From Corydoras sp. C115 (lineage: Eukaryota; Chordata; Actinopteri; Siluriformes; Callichthyidae): 64,000 bases of DNA. How positions within the stretch are numbered: position 1 is the stretch's first letter; each line of letters begins with the position of its first letter. The stretch covers positions 12,501 through 76,500 of the forward strand of contig JAFMOC010000303.1 in the NCBI GenBank assembly GCA_019802505.1. Direction: 5' to 3'. A program made the translations under genes and the position numbers. The notes under the pieces were generated by a model that made no database searches, was not told the origin of the DNA, and worked only from the letters and a program-made list of their open reading frames with translations. Below are positions 1 through 11,732 of the stretch, piece after piece.

Positions 1-29
1 AGCTGTTAATAGCAACGGAAGTAGAGGGC

Positions 30-235
30 TAGGTACCTCAGTGGTCAGGGTGTTGGGATGTCAATCAGAAGGTTGGGGGTTCAAATCCCAGGTCCACTGA
101 AGTTACCAATGTGGCTCCTTGAGCAAGACCCTTAACCCTCATTGCTGCAGGGATGTTGTGATTAACCCTGTGCTCACCTTGGAAGTCGCGTTGGATAAAA
201 GTGTCCAATAAATGACCAAATGGAAATGTAAATGT
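30..235 (+). mobile_element. SINE-B copy
   Basis: TACCTCAGTGGTCAGGG and GGTTCAAATCCC boxes, CCTTGAGCAAGACCC, then ATAAAAGTGTCCAATAAATG. Confidence 0.9.
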
Positions 236-244
236 AATGGAAGT

Positions 245-485
245 TCCCAAGCACGTTCTCCTCTCAGCACTAGGGATTTCCGGTTCTATAATCCCAATAT
301 ACCCAATTCACAGGGTGCCAATCCATCATTTGGTACAAAGGGCAATGTAGATAGGGGCAATTTAGAGCAGCCAATTCACCTTGAATCCATGTTTTTGGAC
401 TGTGGGAAGAAACCAGAGAGTGAAGAAAACCCATGCTGACACAGGGAGAACAGGGATCCACCCAGATCAGGATATGAACCAGGAT
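245..485. mobile_element. Two degenerate SINE-A pieces in opposite orientation
   Basis: A plus-strand head fragment (to about 305) abuts a minus-strand 3' part (to about 485). Confidence 0.6.
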
Positions 486-487
486 AT

Positions 488-826
488 GCACGGTGGCTTA
501 GTGGTAGGCATGTTCTCCACTCAGCACTAGGGATTCCCGGTTCGAATCCCCATCTGGGTGGAGTTTCCATGTTCTCCCCGTGTCCGCGTGGGTTTCCTCC
601 GGGTTCTCCGCTTTCCTCCCACAGTCCAAAAACATGGAACAAGTCAATTGAGTTCTCCAAATTGCCCCATATAGAGTGTGTCTGTGTGAGTGAGTGTGTG
701 TCCAGTGATAGATTGGCGCCCTGTCCTGGGTGTATCTGCCCAGCGCCTGAGACGTTCTACCTGGATGGGCATGGGGAACCCCCCCGCGACCCTAATATAG
801 GATAAAGCGGAAGATAATGAATGAAT
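488..826 (+). mobile_element. SINE-A copy
   Basis: Near full length, A box and B box recognisable, tail GAATGAATAT. Confidence 0.9.
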
Positions 827-959
827 ATATATATATAAATAAAATATCAGGAATCATAAACACCAGGACACCCATCATCAGCGTATATCTGTAAAAACGC
901 AGATCTGAGTGCCGTTGCAAGAAATCATTTATTTAAATGCTGAAACCTTCTGCTGAATA

Positions 960-1100
960 TTTGATTGGTGCTTCTCAGAGCTGCGGTGAGTGGCGTGTTG
1001 GTGGGGAGTTGATGGAGTGTGTGCTGCGCTGGTACGAGTGGAGCAGGTACAGCAGTGCTGCTGGACTTTTGCAGCCCTGTCTTCTCATTATCTTCCACAA
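960..1100 (-). repeat. Dispersed repeat D fragment
   Basis: Contains GTACAGCAGTGCTGCTGGA-type sequence of the same family in reverse orientation. Confidence 0.45.
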
Positions 1101-1109
1101 TATCCATAT

Positions 1110-1645
1110 CCAATATCCTCTACTGTTGTCGGGGGAGGGGTTTTTGCTGGGAACACACTGACTCAAACACACACACACACACACACTATATAGGGGCAAT
1201 TTAGAGCACCCAAATGACCTTATGTCGATGGTTTTGGACATGTCCACACTCACGGGAACATGGAAACTCCACCCAGATAAGGATTCGAACCTGGATCCCC
1301 AGAGCTGACAGGTGAAGATGCTAATCACTACATGGCATGCCAATGTCACTTAAGTTTGAAATCATCTACCACCCAAATACCACCCACCACTGCTCCGTGG
1401 TGGTGCAGGGAGGAGGGGGTTTCCCATTGCAGGGGTTCTAGGGTGGGCACATACTTACTCATACACACACACTTACACTATATAGGGGCAATTCAGAGCA
1501 GCCAAATTACCTTACGTCCATGTTTATGCACATGTCCACACCCATAGGGACATGAGAAGAACATGGAAACTCCACCCTGATAAGGATTCGAACCTGGATC
1601 CCCAGAGCTGACAGGTGAACATGCTAATCACTACACCACGTCAGT
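1110..1645 (-). mobile_element. Two old SINE-A fragments
   Basis: Pieces at about 1110-1345 and 1430-1645 keep the head and middle but lack the GTCC...GGCGCTGGG segment; the most diverged copies of the window. Confidence 0.6.
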
Positions 1646-1664
1646 GTCACTTAGGTGTAAAATC

Positions 1665-2341
1665 ATCCATCCATTATCTCCCGCTTTATCCTCTATTAGG
1701 GTCGCGGTGCGGTTCCCCATGTCCATCCAGGGGAGAACGTCTCGGGCGCTGGGCAGATACACCCAGGACAGGGCGCCAATCCATCACTGGGCACACACTC
1801 ACTCACACAAACAAACACTCTATATGGGGCAGTTTGGAGAACTCAATTGTCCTTGATCCATGTTTTTGGACTGTGGGAGGCAACCGGAGAACCCGGAGGA
1901 AACCCACGCGGACACGGGGAGAACATGGAAACTCCACCCTGATAAGGATTCGAACCTGGAACCCCAGAGCTGACAGGTGAACATGCTAATCACTACACCG
2001 CATGTCAGTGTCACTTAGCTGTAAAATCATTCATTCATTATCTCCCGCTTTATCCTCTATTAGGGTCGCGGTGCGGTTCCCCATGTCCATCCAGGGGAGA
2101 ACGTTTCGGGTGCTGGGCAGATACACCCAGGACAGGGCGCCAATCCATCACTGGGCACACAAACACTCTATATGGGGCAATTTGGAGAATTCAATTGACT
2201 TAATCCATGTTTTTGGACTGTGGGAGGCCACCGGAGAACCCGGAGGAAACCCACGCGGACACGGGGAGAACATGGAAACTCCACCCATATTGGGATTCGA
2301 AACAGGGAACCCTTTAATGTTGAGAAGCCACCGTGCCGCCC
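1665..2341 (-). mobile_element. Two SINE-A copies
   Basis: 1665-2002 and 2028-2341; the second lacks part of the TCACTCACACA stretch. Both start with CATTATCTCCCGCTTTATCC. Confidence 0.88.
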
Positions 2342-2625
2342 TGTGTAAAATCATCTACCAACCAAATACCACCCACCACTGCTCCGTGGTGGTGCAGGGA
2401 GGACGGGGAAGGGCGGGATGGGGTGGGGGGAGGACGGGGAAGGGCAGGATGGGGTGGGGGGAGGACGGGGAACGGCGGGATGGGGCGGGGGAAGGCTGAT
2501 CATCAGACAACAGAGTGAAGACTAACAGAAACAGATGGACTACAGTTCGTGAGTGTGGACTACAGCGCGTGTCCATATGGTCGGTGAAAGTGATGACGCA
2601 GAGACGGTGCGCCTGAGGAGACAAA
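2342..2625. repeat. Dispersed repeat D fragment with G-rich satellite
   Basis: Carries CCACCACTGCTCCGTGGTGG and GATGGACTACAG, motifs shared with 16264-16495 and 38660-38870, interrupted by three copies of a roughly 30-bp G-rich unit at 2396-2495. Confidence 0.55.
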
Positions 2626-2795
2626 GACGTTAAGCTCCTCCTATATAAAGATTCAACTCACATTTTGTGCTTCTGCTGATTCTCAAACATTATGTGGAAT
2701 TTTTAAAAATGTGATTATTATTAAATTTACGCGCATGTGCAGTTTAATACTAAACGTGTCAGTGTGTGTGTGTGTGTAAATAAACAACAGCATCG

Positions 2796-3085
2796 GGCGG
2801 CACAATGGCTTAGTGGTTAACATGTTCTCCTCTCAGCACTAGGGATTCCCGGTTCGAATCCCCATCTGGGTGGAGTTTCCATGTTCTCCCCGTGTCCGCG
2901 TGGGTTTCCTCCGGGTTCTCCGGTTTCCTCCCACAGTCCAAAAACATGGATCAAGTCAATTGAATTCTCCGAATTGCCCCATATAGAGTGTGTCTGTGTG
3001 AGTGAGTGTGTGTCCAGTGATAGATTAGCGCCCTGTCCTGGGTGTATCTGCCCAGCGCCTAGAACGTTCTCCCTTGGATGAAGAT
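2796..3085 (+). mobile_element. SINE-A copy, 3' truncated
   Basis: Well-preserved head and middle; the end is degraded after the ACGTTCTCC motif. Confidence 0.88.
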
Positions 3086-3162
3086 GGAGAAACACCCCCC
3101 CCCATTCATTCCTTCATTATCTTCCACTTTATCCTATATTACGGTTACGCATGAGTATATAT

Positions 3163-3513
3163 ATTCATTCATTATCTCCCGCTTTATCCTCTATTAGGGT
3201 CGCGGTGGGGTTCCCCATGCCCATCCAGGGGAGAACGTTTCGGGCGCTGGGCAGATAGACCCAGAACAGGGCGCCAATCTATCACTGGACACACACTCAC
3301 TCACACACTCAAACACACTCTATATGGGGCAATTTGGAGAACTCAATTGACTTGATCCATGTTTTTTGGACTGTGGGAGGAAAGCGGAGAACCCGGTGGA
3401 AACCCACGCGGACACGGGGAGAGCATGGAAACTCCACCCAGATGGGGATTCGAAGCGGGGATCCCTAGTGCTGAGAGGAGAACATGCTAAACCACTAAGC
3501 CATCGTGCTGCAA
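3163..3513 (-). mobile_element. SINE-A copy
   Basis: Full length, adjacent to the dip2 CpG island. Confidence 0.9.
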
Positions 3514-3679
3514 TCCTAGTAGAGGATAAAGCGGAAGATAATGGATGGATGGAACAACAGCATCATACATGGAGCAGCATCAGAAAGGCCCGTGGTTTCC
3601 TCAGCAGTCAGGCCCAAGCTGTTTATTCACAAAGCGAGGGTTTTTAACGACGAGGTGCAAATCAAACCCCGGGATGTTG

Positions 3680-4085
3680 CACCTGACGGCTGGGAAACGA
3701 GGTCAGTGTGCTTCCCGTCACTAAGCTACTAATCCCGGAGCATCTTCCCGCCCCTGCCGCTCCGCTGAGGCGCTCTGACATGTCGGCTGTTACCGCTGAG
3801 ACGCCCCCGCACGCCCGCGCCGGTCCCCCCGCCGGTCCGCTCGCCGCGTCCCGGCCGCTCGGTGCGGGTCTTACCCTCGGACAGCTCCAGGTCGAGCTCG
3901 GCCAGCTGCTCCCGGACCTCCGCGGGCAGAGCCGCCACATCCACGGGCCGCTCGGCCATCTCCGCCGGTCGGCAGCCGAAACAGCAGCGCTTCACTTGGC
4001 GTTTCCCCCGACCTGACGACGGCCAGCCCGCACAGAGCGACGCTTATACCGCAGCAGCCCGGGCTCCATCCATGAAACGCTCCCT
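3680..4085 (-). promoter_or_regulatory. CpG island around dip2 exon 1
   Basis: The sequence is strongly GC-rich with frequent CG dinucleotides, unlike the AT-rich flanks, and contains the start codon exon. This is the usual setting for a vertebrate housekeeping promoter. Transcription would run leftward. No TATA box is evident. Confidence 0.7.
3875..3959 (-). CDS. dip2b: DIP2-family protein, coding exon 1 (dip2b-like)
   Basis: This is the first coding exon of a disco-interacting protein 2 gene, 28 codons plus one base. DIP2 proteins have an N-terminal DMAP1-binding domain followed by two adenylate-forming (AMP-ligase-like) domains, and act in lipid handling and neuronal morphology. The peptide begins MAERPVDVAALPAEV and continues REQLAELDLELSEG, which matches the conserved start of the DMAP1-binding domain; the MAER start and VAALP favour DIP2B over DIP2A or C. 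The exon ends GAG G|GTAAGA, a consensus donor in phase 1 as in the family. I chose the ATG at 3959 because vertebrate DIP2 proteins start MA(E/D)R; an in-frame ATG at 3995 would add 12 residues. The other exons are not visible to the left, which fits the very long first intron of this family. Paralogue assignment is an inference from about 28 residues. Confidence 0.85.
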
Positions 4086-4627
4086 CTCCGCCATGCTAAG
4101 AGAGGGCAAAAAAAAAAAACAACCCCACGGCTCGGGATCGATTCCAAAAAAGACTCGACTCACCCATTCAAGGCGTTAGGAGTCCCAGAGTCGACTCGTG
4201 CTTCAAGCGCATCCGCCAACGTTGGAAACGAGCCGGAGTCGACTCTCGACGGGTTTGATTCCGAAGTTGTCGTTGCCATGTCGCGGTTGTCACTCGTAGT
4301 TATATAACAAACTGATGTTAATAAAGTAAACAGCGGCCGGAGGGCCGTGATTGGTCGAGTTTTCTTGTTAATTCGAGCAAATGTCTGATTTCGTTGGTTT
4401 TTTAATAATTAAATACGTTATGTACACACTTCGCTCCGTCAGGGTTCGGGATGTTCCGAGTGCACACGAGTGGGGCACGAAGATGACGTCACATCACTTC
4501 GGCTCGAGTCGGGAGCCAGGTGTGTACAGTATGCCGCAGACCGGAGAACAAGGGGGCGGGGTTACAGTCCGGTGTCAGCGAATCAAATGCTGAGGTTTTT
4601 GATACAGTCAATTAGATTCCCTATTGT
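4086..4627. other. Intergenic stretch upstream of dip2, probable old DNA-transposon debris
   Basis: No exon is recognised. Between about 4130 and 4260 the motif GAGTCGACTC and close variants recur in both orientations, with an A-run at 4108-4120. This looks like remnants of a transposon end rather than coding sequence. The remainder up to the next SINE shows nothing assignable. Confidence 0.35.
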
Positions 4628-5032
4628 TATTCATTCATTATCTCCCACTTTATCCTCTATTAGGGTCGTGAGGGGGTTCCCCATGCCCACCCATGGGAGA
4701 ACGTCTCAGGCGCTGGGCAGATACACCCAGGACAGGGCGCCAATCTATCGCTGGGCACACACTCACTCACACAGACACACTCTATATGGGGCAATTTTGA
4801 GAATTCAATTGACTTGATCCATGTTTTTGGACTGTGGGAGGAAACCGGAGAACCCGGAGGAAACCCACGAAGACACGGGAAGAACATGGAAACTCCACCC
4901 AGATGGGGATTCGAACCGGTATTCCCTAGTGCTGAGAGGCGAACGTGCTAACCACTAAGATTGGTGTCCTGTCCTGGGTCTATCTGCCCAGCGCCCGAAA
5001 CGTTCTCCCCTGGATGGGCATGGGGAACCCCC
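4628..5032. mobile_element. SINE-A minus copy followed by plus fragment
   Basis: Full minus copy 4628-4960; a 70-base plus-strand 3' piece (4961-5032) follows where the head should end, a partial fold-back. Confidence 0.85.
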
Positions 5033-5080
5033 TCGCTAACAACTAAGGCACTGTGTCGCCATAAATTTTACATATTTTTC

Positions 5081-5529
5081 ATTCATTGTCTTCCGATTTA
5101 TCCTCTATTAGGGTCGCGGTGGGGTTCCCCATGCCCATCCAGGGGAGAACGTCTCGGGCGCTGGGCAGATACACCCAGCACAGGACGCCAATCCATCGCT
5201 GGGCACACACTCACTCACACAGACACACTCTATATGGGGCAATTCGGAGAATTCAATTGACTTGATCAATGTTTTTGGACTGTGGGAGGAAACCGGAGAA
5301 CCCGGAGGAAACCCACGCGGACACGGGGAGAACATGCAAACTCCTAACCACTAAGCCCCCTCAATTGACCTTGATCATGTTTTTGGACTGCGGGAACAAA
5401 CCGGAGACCCTAGAGGAAACCCACACGGACACGGGGAGAAGATGGAAACTGCACCCAGATGGAGTTTCGAACCGGGAATCACTAGTGCTGAGAGGAGAAC
5501 ATGCCAACCACTAAGCCACCGTGATGCCC
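5081..5529 (-). mobile_element. SINE-A copy with duplicated head
   Basis: 5081-5352 is a copy cut within the head; 5356-5529 repeats the middle-to-head part, consistent with slippage between two copies. Confidence 0.82.
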
Positions 5530-5905
5530 TTAGAAGAAATATATATATATTAAAAAAATAAATAAAAAATCAACATGCGACACTGTTGAATACAAGTCAT
5601 CTTTAATTATTACAATATATTTGAGGACCATTTCATTTAGTTAATATAGTACAGACGGCACTGCTCGCACATTTATGCACAATTTATTCATTCGGATATT
5701 TACAGTTCGATAAAGAGCTAAACTGTCGAGTGACTCGGGTTCAGATCAGTTAGTGATACACACTGAAAAAAAGCTCCTTTTATGTACAACTGCAGCTAAG
5801 CAGGTGCCTCAGAGATGTACAAGGAAAACCTTGGGGTCCAACGTTTGGAACACGCCCCCTGGGGACTTGCTCCACCGTGTTTAACCATCCAATCCATTGG
5901 GGAAA
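5530..5905. other. Single-copy AT-rich intergenic stretch
   Basis: No exon or repeat recognised. A minus-strand AATAAA occurs near 5686-5691, so it could be a distal atf7 3' UTR, but nothing links it. Confidence 0.3.
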
Positions 5906-5916
5906 AAACGTCCCCG

Positions 5917-7802
5917 CCTTATCTTCCGCTTTAATCCTTCGTATTAGGGTCGTGGGGGGGTTTCCCCATGCCACGCCATGGGAAAGAACAACGTTTCAGT
6001 GGCGCTGGGCAGATAGCACTCAGGACAGGCACCAATCTATCACTGAGGCACACACTCACACAGTTTTACCACACTCTATATGGTGGCAATTTGGAGAAAC
6101 TCAATTGGACATTGAAACACTACCATGTTTTTGGACTGTTGGGGAAACCCGAGTTTTTAAAAGCCCGGATGAAACCCACGCTAACAACGGGGAGAAGACA
6201 TGGAAACGTCCACCCAAGATGATGATTCGAACCAAGGAATCCTCTAGTCGCTGAAAGGTTGAACGTGCTAACCACTAGGCCCACTGTGCCGCCCCCGTGT
6301 TACCCATATTTTAGGACATTGTAGTTTTATAATTCCAGACCTGTAGGTCCTCTGTGTTTTTTGGTTGTTCATACCCCTTTTTGGTTTCTCTGTTCTCTAT
6401 TATTCCAGATCATCACCAGAACGGGGTCACTAATAATGGGGGGGGGGGGGTATATATAATATTTTGCCATATCCTCTAGTAGGGTCAGAGGGGGGGGGGG
6501 TTTCCCCATGCCCGTCCAGGGGAATAATGTTTTCGGCGCTGGCAATTCCAAATAGGGGGGGGTTCCCCCAGGAAATTGGCCATTTGAAATCCAGGGGGGC
6601 TGGGCACTACTTTTCACTCAGAAATGCACACTACAAAAGAAATACAAAGTCCACCCTTTAGCCCCAAATAAGTTGGCGCAACACCCAGGAGGCGTGTCCA
6701 AATTTGTCCTATGATGAAGGCCCACACAGAACTGTACTGATATATGATGTCATATTGGGGCAGAGTGGGGAGGTTTCTGGAGTACACTCATATCGGGTTA
6801 AGCTTGAGAGTTCATATGATCCAACGATAAAGATTGAGTTTTCGAGACTAATGATTCCATCTTCATTCATTATCTTGCCCCGCTTTATCCTCTATTAGGG
6901 TCGCCCGTGGTTTGGTTCCCCACCCCCCCGGCCCAACCCATTGGGTAGAATGTTTTCGGGTGCTGGGCAGATACATACCGCCCCCCTGGACAGGACGGCC
7001 AATCTGGATGGGCACGGGAACAAAACCGCTCACCAGTCACACAGCACACTCTGTATGGGGCAATTTGGAATCGAAGCTCCCAAGGTACTGTGATCTTGAA
7101 TCCATGTTTTTGGGACTAAATTTGGAGGAAATGCGGAGAACAAGGGCCCGGAGGAAACCCTTTTTTTGGACATGGGGAAGCACGATGGAACTCCACCCAG
7201 CCTGGGATTTCGAAAGCACGGGGAACCCCCAGTGCTGACAGGAGAACATGCCCATTCCCACTAAGCCAACCGTGTCTGCCTTGTCTGAACTCATTCAATT
7301 TCATTCTCTCCCACTTTATCCTCTATTAGGGGTCCCGGTGCAGGGTTCCCCATGGCCCATCCAGGGGAGTTTTTTTTTTTTCGGGCGCTGGACAGATACA
7401 CCCCGGACAGGAAGGGCCAATCCATCGTTTTTTTTTGGACACACCTCTACTCCACACAGTTACCCAGTACAAAAAACTCTATATGTCGGGGCAAATTTTG
7501 AGAAGAACTCAAAATTTTGCCAATTGATCGCATTGTTTTGGACTGTGGGCGGGAAACAGCTGGGAGGATACTGGGTTGTGGGAGTGAGGTGGGGTGGACC
7601 CGCAGGCCGTTTTGGATCAGAAAGGCCCCCCGGGCTTGTCCCCCCCCTGGGGGAACAGTGTAGATTGTTACCATCCCCCACTGCCGCATAGTGGGCCCCG
7701 AGGAGTCCGTTTACGAATCCGGTCCCACATCTCCCTGGGGAAAGCCCCCCCGTATCCTGATCGGGGACGAACATACTAACCAACTTAAGCCCCGTGCCGC
7801 CG
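5917..7802 (-). mobile_element. Four indel-ridden SINE-A copies
   Basis: About 5917-6294, 6465-6660 (fragment), 6862-7283 and 7300-7802. All are recognisable end to end but contain scattered one- to several-base insertions and homopolymer blocks relative to copies elsewhere. Confidence 0.75.
6300..6430 (-). repeat. Dispersed repeat D fragment
   Basis: TTGTAGTTTTATAATTCCAG and TCACCAGAACGG-type sequence, reverse of the family. Confidence 0.6.
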
Positions 7803-8197
7803 TCTTCTGAAGTAATACACTTCAAATATGGCGAGTGGTGCATACAGGACACGCGTGATACGACGCGTTTTAATCAAACAGTCAAATCTCGCTCATGGGT
7901 CGGAGTTCCGCAGAAGACAGAGAACGTGAAGATCAGCAAACACTCACCAGCCACTTTATTAGGTCTGCTTTGGACACTCACTGTCTATTTACAGACTGGA
8001 GTTCACAGGGTTGGCTCCTGTATCAGTCACCTTCACTGTGACCTCATGGTCAACACCGCCGCGTGCCGGTGGATGATGCTCCGCACTGCAGAGACACTGA
8101 TGTGGAGGCGCACTGGTTTGAGTGAATCAGATTACAATACAGTGAGTGAACAGGACTTCACCATCCCTGAATATCCTTCACCCTGCGCAAGGCACGT
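7803..8197. other. Short mixed stretch
   Basis: Contains CCACTTTATTAGG, a motif recurring in many fish dispersed repeats (compare TAATAAAGTGG at about 9686), but no full element or exon. Confidence 0.3.
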
Positions 8198-9317
8198 CCA
8201 TCCATTATTTTCCGCTTTTCTCCTCTATTAGGGTCGCGGTGGGGTTCCCCATGCCCATCCAGGGGAGAACGTTTCGGGCGCTGGGACAGATCCAAATTCA
8301 CCCTAGAAAAACAGGAACACCAACTGTTATCACTGGGCACAAACTTTCATCACAGCACACACACTCTATGTGTGCCACTTTGGAGCTCAAAATCAATGAC
8401 TTGATCCCACATGGTTTTGGACTGTGGGAGCGAAAAGGAGAACCGGAGGCAACCCCGCGACACGGGGAGAACTATGAAAACTCCTACAAGATTGGGATTC
8501 AAGCACGGGACAAAAGGTTTTTTTATGAAGGAAAATTCCAACCCTAAGCGACTGTCGGCTGAAAAGGAATCCATTTCGCATCCATTAAATCCGACCATTT
8601 TATCCTTTTTTAGCGGTTTTTTTTGTGGGGGGGGGGGGGGGTTTTAAATGCCCACCAGAGGAGAACCAGTAGGGCAGATAGCCCCCAAGTACGGATCAGA
8701 GCCCTGCTGGACGCACACTTCACTCACAAATCCACTCATTAATCCCCCACCCTTTGGAGAATTTCAATCCGCCGCGATTCAAATTTTTTGGACAGTCCCC
8801 CCCTCGGAAGAATCCACAAGTAAAAACCTACGCAACTCTGGGGGTGTGAAACCCCCCCCCGATGGGATATCTTGAAAGCCAGGGAATCCCTATCGCTTGG
8901 TCCAGAGCAACTAAACGATTCTAATGGAATATAAGGCCGTCGGCCCCCAATAACATTTTTCCATGGTTTATTATTTTTCCGCTTTTTCCTATTGCGGGGG
9001 GGGGTTTTTTTTGCCCCCATTCCACCCCAAGGGGAGAACGTTTCGGGCGTGGGCAGATACTGGTTCCCCAGGACAGGACGCCAGTCTATCACTGACACAC
9101 ACTCACCTCACACAGACACACTCTATATGGGGCAATTTGGAGAACTCACTTGACATGATCCATTTTTTTGGGACTGTGGGATGGAAACCGTAGATGACCC
9201 GGAGGAAACCCACGCGGACACGGGGAGAACATGGAAACTCCACCCAGATGGGGATTCGAACAGGGAATCCCTAGTGTTGAGAGGAGAACATGCCAACCAC
9301 AAAGCCACTGTGCCGCA
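8198..9317 (-). mobile_element. Three indel-ridden SINE-A copies
   Basis: About 8198-8560, 8578-8900 and 8965-9317; the middle one is hardly more than an outline, with long G and C runs. Confidence 0.72.
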
Positions 9318-9324
9318 CCATCCA

Positions 9325-9652
9325 TCCATCCATTATCTTCTGCTTTATCTTATATTAGGGTTGCGGGGGGTTCCCCATGCCCATCCAGGGGAGAACGTTT
9401 CGGGCGCTGGGCAGATACACCCAGGACAGGGCGCCAATCCATCGCTGGGCACACACACACTCACTCACAAACACACTCTATATGGGGCAATTTGGAGAAT
9501 TCAATTGACTTGATCCATGGTTTTGGACTGTGGGAGGAAACCGGAGAACCCGGAGGAAACCCACAAGGACACAGGGAGAACATGGAAACTCTGGGAGACT
9601 CATGGAAGCACTGAGAGGAGAACGTGCCAACATCTAAGCCACCGTGCCGCAT
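9325..9652 (-). mobile_element. SINE-A copy
   Basis: Clean again after the noisy block; its head lacks the B-box region. Confidence 0.88.
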
Positions 9653-9654
9653 CG

Positions 9655-10082
9655 TACAATCTGTACAAACATAATAAAGTTTACCTAATAAAGTGGCCAG
9701 TGGGAGTTTCTTTAAAAAAAAAGAATAAAAATAAACGTTCCGTGCAGTATATCCATCACATTATAGACTGAAGACAGAGTGTCGGGCTTTGCTTCAACTT
9801 TACAATCACTGAAGTCTCTCACGTACAATCCCTCCTGTTTGCATTTCGTCCATTTCCGTCTCGTCAGCGGTTATTCACACGTTCACGCAGAAACCACAAA
9901 TCGTCTTTGCTCGACAGAAGGATTAAGGCAGCTGTACACCGAGTCTGTACATTATAAAACACATGAGCTCTCAAGAACGTGTAAACACTCAGAAACCGGC
10001 GTGTTATTGTTAAGGCTGTTTGCGTCGCTTTCACGTCGTTTTACGAACTCGTTCTGAACAGCGGATTGGGACTCGCACATTC
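9655..10082. other. Single-copy intergenic stretch
   Basis: No exon recognised. An A-run at 9714-9730 and CG-containing unique sequence from 9755; possibly distal atf7 UTR. Confidence 0.3.
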
Positions 10083-10210
10083 ATTCATTCATTATCTCCC
10101 GCTTTATCCTCTATTAGGGTCGTGGTGGGGTTCCCCATGCCCATCCAGGGGAGAACGTCTCAGGCGCTGGGCAGATAGACCCAGGACAGGACACCAATCC
10201 ATCGCTGGGG
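10083..10210 (-). mobile_element. SINE-A 3' fragment
   Basis: Only the GCTTTATCC to CCATCGCTGGG part. Confidence 0.85.
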
Positions 10211-10290
10211 ACTCGCACACAATTGCAATAATGGTTGGGACACATTCCATTAAGCAATCAAAAGGAATGAGAAAATAGTTTGTGTTTTTA

Positions 10291-10772
10291 TCCATCTGTC
10301 CATTATCTTCCACTTTATCCTCTATTAGGGTCTGGGGGGGGAGGGGGGGGGGTTCTCCATGACCATCCAGGGGAGAACGTTTCGGGCGCTGGGCAGATAC
10401 ACCCAGAACAGGACGCCAAACTATCACTGGACACACACTCACTCACACAGACACACTCTATATGGGGCAATTTGGAGAACTCAATTGACTTGATCCATGT
10501 TTTTGGACTGTGGGAGGGAACCGGAGAACCCGGTGGAAACCCAGGCGGACACGGGGAGAACATGGAAACTCCACATGGGTTTCCTCCCATAGTCCAAAAA
10601 CATGGATCAAGGTCAATTGAATTCTTCAAATTGCCCCATATAGAGTGTGTTTGTGTGAGTGAGTGTGCCCAGTGATAGATTGGCACCCTGTCCTGGGGGT
10701 AGGGGTAAGGGCATGGGGGAACCCCCTCCCCCAACCCTAGTAGACGATAAAGCAGAAGATAATGGATGGATA
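10291..10772. mobile_element. SINE-A fold-back dimer
   Basis: A minus copy (10291-10572) switches at AACTCCACATGGGTTTCCTC into a plus copy (10573-10772), so both outer ends are SINE tails. The two arms can pair. Confidence 0.88.
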
Positions 10773-10984
10773 AAATACTGTAGATATCATTTCTTTGTTC
10801 TGTTTTCAGTATTAAATTCGACATTTATTCTCTAGAAAATGTGTTTTACGTATTTTGGAGTCTCTAGAACGATTTAATTGGATTTACGTTGATGGAAATG
10901 GAAATAAACGCCTCAGTTTTCATCGATTTTGGGTTTGACTGATTGTTTGCAGGTGGATTAGCAATGAAAACATGGGTTCCACCG

Positions 10985-11363
10985 TTTGTCCTTTGTTATC
11001 CTCCATCCATCCATTATCTTCCGCTTTATCCTCTATTAGGGTCTGGGGGGGAGGGGGGGTTCTCCATGCCCATCCAGGGGAGAATATTTTGGGCGCTGGG
11101 CAGATACACCCAGGACAGGATGCCAATCTATCACTGGGCACACACTCACTCACACACACACACACACACTCCATATGGGGCAATTTGGAGAATTCAGTTG
11201 ACCTTGATCCATGTTTTTGGACTGTGGGAGGAAACCGGAGAACCCGGAGGAGACCCACATGGACACGGGGAGAACATGGAAACTCCACCCAGATTGGGAT
11301 TCCAACCGGGAATCCCTAGCGCTGAGAGGAGAACATGCTAACCACTAAGCCACCGTGCCGCCC
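10985..11363 (-). mobile_element. SINE-A copy
   Basis: Full length with a CA expansion at 11152-11169 and a G-run at 11044-11059. Confidence 0.9.
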
Positions 11364-11732
11364 CCTGCCATCTCATGCATCGTTTATCGTGTCCAACGCC
11401 ACAGAACGCTGAATAGAACCGAACGCTATTAAACCTGACTGCATTAATACAGAGAATCAGATCCATAGTCTACACTATACTGTACTAGTACTACGTACAC
11501 AGTGGACGGCTCGCTAAAGATCACTAAACATAGGGCACTATGTAGGGTGGTATAAAGTGCTCTCAACCGAAAACACCGTTTAAAAGAAATGTGTGCGTTT
11601 CCCAAACCACTGTTCCGAATTTTTAATTGTTTTAAGACGTGGCTCTAATATTATTATTTATCCCGTATCACTAATGGCCTTCAGGTCAAACCCTCGATAC
11701 ATTCTAAGTGGATGGAGCTGTGTTTGACATAA
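11364..11732. other. Single-copy stretch left of atf7
   Basis: No exon, RNA gene or repeat recognised. Confidence 0.3.

Noticed and set aside
3708..4179. Plus-strand frames opposite dip2 exon 1
   Set aside because: Antisense shadows of the DIP2 exon and CpG island.
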